DNA of 5,491 nt from Candidatus Peribacteria bacterium (lineage in GTDB: Bacteria; Patescibacteriota; Gracilibacteria; UBA1369; GCA-2718715): contig CALQZM010000048.1 in the NCBI GenBank assembly GCA_943349385.1, positions 1 through 5,491 of the forward strand, written 5' to 3'. The number at the start of each line of letters is the position of its first letter. Positions within the stretch are counted from its first letter, which is position 1. The notes beneath the pieces are model-generated. The model worked only from the letters and a program-made list of their open reading frames with translations. It had not been told where the DNA came from and searched no databases. Shown here piece after piece: positions 4,402-5,491 of this stretch. Position numbers and translations under genes: made by a program.

Positions 4402-5491
4402 TTATTTAATCAGTTTAGATATAAATTTAAATCTCTCAAGTCCTGCGTATTTCAAAATACCAAATTTTGTTATAAGTAACAAATAAATGAGTACCCCAAC
4501 TAAAATAGTTCCAAGCAAATTAAACTGATAATAATTGAAGCCATAAACTGCTAATCCCATTCCGCCTGTCGACAATACAACTTTTAATAAATCTTTCAAA
4601 ATTAAACTAAATCGCAACATTACGAATCTTTTTAGAGCAAACCACATCAAAACAACTTGAATAAAATTACCTACCGCAAAAGATAATCCAAACACCCAAG
4701 CTCCATATTCCTTAGCAATTAAAAATCCTGTTACTAAATTTACTGCCAAGAAAACTAAATTAATAACAACTAAAGTCCAGGTATGTTTAAACACGTAAAA
4801 AACTCTAGACAACAAATGAACTGCACTTTCAAAGGGCACCGAAAAAGCAAAATAAAATAGTATTGAAGCGGTTAACATTGTTGCCGCTGAATCAAAAGCG
4901 CCTCTTTCAAATAAAAAATTTATAATTGGATTAGCCAATAAAGCTAGTCCTGCCGTAGCCGGAATTGTATATAAACAAATTTGCAACAACGAAAAATTCA
5001 CTTTCGTTAATAATTCTTCAGACTCAGATTTCTCGTTATGGTCAACCAAAAAGGGAAAAACGGCAGTCGCCACTGCGATCCCAAATAAACTAACTGCAAA
5101 ACTCTGAACATTCCGAGCTAAATTAAAAGCAGCAATACTACCATCCACCAAACTATATCCAACGATTGTAAAACATAAGAGAGACAACTGCATTGAAATC
5201 AATCCAAAACTACGTGGTAACGACAATTTTACAATATCCCAAATATGAGGACTCCACAGCTTCATATTCAAACGGAAATCAACACTATACATATCAATGA
5301 GTCTTACGCCCAAATGAAACACCAAACCGATTACAACCCCGAATGCGGCCGAATAAATGCCATACTCTGTATGAAACATCAACACGCCTAAAATAATTCC
5401 AAAATTATATAACGCCGCCGACAAAGCATACGATAAATAATGTTTAAAACTCATTAACACCGATCCCAAAGTATTACTAACCGAAAACACA
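4402..5491 (-). CDS. murJ: MurJ-type lipid II flippase (partial, N-terminus beyond right edge)
   Basis: Integral membrane protein of the MOP/MATE-like superfamily that moves lipid-linked peptidoglycan precursor (lipid II) across the cytoplasmic membrane. The visible 362 codons begin inside the family's N-terminal half. Family-like stretches include SVLMSFKHYLSYALSAALYN followed by a Gly-Ile-Ile-Leu-Gly segment, and GVVIGLVFHL. Numbering from the first complete codon, AFNLARNVQSF (121-131) has Arg126 at the position of the essential E. coli Arg270. FERGAFDSAATMLTA (194-208) is a strong family signature. About ten hydrophobic helices are visible, and the end is a short basic tail. Roughly 130-150 N-terminal residues, including the region of the other essential arginines, are outside the window. 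The GTG at 5488-5490 is in frame but is not the true start, because homology continues upstream of it. The stop touches the ATG of the next gene. Confidence 0.93.
   Translation of the reverse strand, partial: VFSVSNTLGSVLMSFKHYLSYALSAALYNFGIILGVLMFHTEYGIYSAAFGVVIGLVFHLGVRLIDMYSVDFRLNMKLWSPHIWDIVKLSLPRSFGLISMQLSLLCFTIVGYSLVDGSIAAFNLARNVQSFAVSLFGIAVATAVFPFLVDHNEKSESEELLTKVNFSLLQICLYTIPATAGLALLANPIINFLFERGAFDSAATMLTASILFYFAFSVPFESAVHLLSRVFYVFKHTWTLVVINLVFLAVNLVTGFLIAKEYGAWVFGLSFAVGNFIQVVLMWFALKRFVMLRFSLILKDLLKVVLSTGGMGLAVYGFNYYQFNLLGTILVGVLIYLLLITKFGILKYAGLERFKFISKLIK

Noticed and set aside
5488..5490. GTG as the start of the right-edge gene
   Set aside because: MurJ-like sequence continues immediately from the edge at a point well inside the family's N-terminal half, so the real start is outside the window.

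Overview
The window is gene-dense, AT-rich bacterial DNA (about one third G+C by eye) with eight protein genes, two of them cut by the window edges. There are no RNA genes, mobile elements, repeats or CRISPR arrays that I can support. Intergenic gaps are small (71 bp at most, 2772-2842), so there is no stretch over 300 bases without a gene. The genes are read with the standard bacterial code: no complete gene is interrupted by TGA, and every visible stop is TAA or TAG. None of the starts inside the window has a recognisable Shine-Dalgarno sequence. Compact packing, low GC, SD-less starts and a peptidoglycan lipid flippase fit a walled bacterium with a streamlined genome. A candidate-phylum (Patescibacteria-type) lineage is one possibility, but that placement is inference and should be checked with a marker gene.

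Layout. (1) 1-1375, minus strand: an unknown 137-residue gene, an unknown 84-residue gene and then sufC, the Fe-S cluster assembly ATPase, which runs off the left edge. A near-consensus sigma-70 promoter (TTGACA-16-TATTAT) stands in front of the first gene, so all three probably form one transcript that may continue into further suf genes. (2) 1435-2771, minus strand: aroE (shikimate dehydrogenase) followed after 8 bp by a PduO-type cob(I)alamin adenosyltransferase. (3) 2843-3923, plus strand: an AroQ-type chorismate mutase and a prephenate dehydratase, separated by one base and transcribed divergently from aroE. (4) 3907-5491, minus strand: a MurJ-type lipid II flippase running off the right edge, followed without any gap by an unknown membrane-anchored or exported protein. 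The end of that gene overlaps the end of pheA by 17 bp.

Working together: AroE acts in the shikimate pathway, whose end product chorismate is the substrate of chorismate mutase. Prephenate dehydratase then makes phenylpyruvate, the direct precursor of phenylalanine. The divergent aroE / chorismate mutase-pheA arrangement is therefore a small aromatic amino acid cluster sharing one 71-bp control region. The plus strand has more C than G, and more A than T, in segments I counted, even inside the plus-strand genes. This suggests that strand-wide replication skew shapes composition here and that the chorismate mutase-pheA pair lies on the lagging strand. No clearly new defence or mobile system is visible. 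The least explained content is the pair of unknown genes leading the suf transcript and the unknown gene coupled to murJ.
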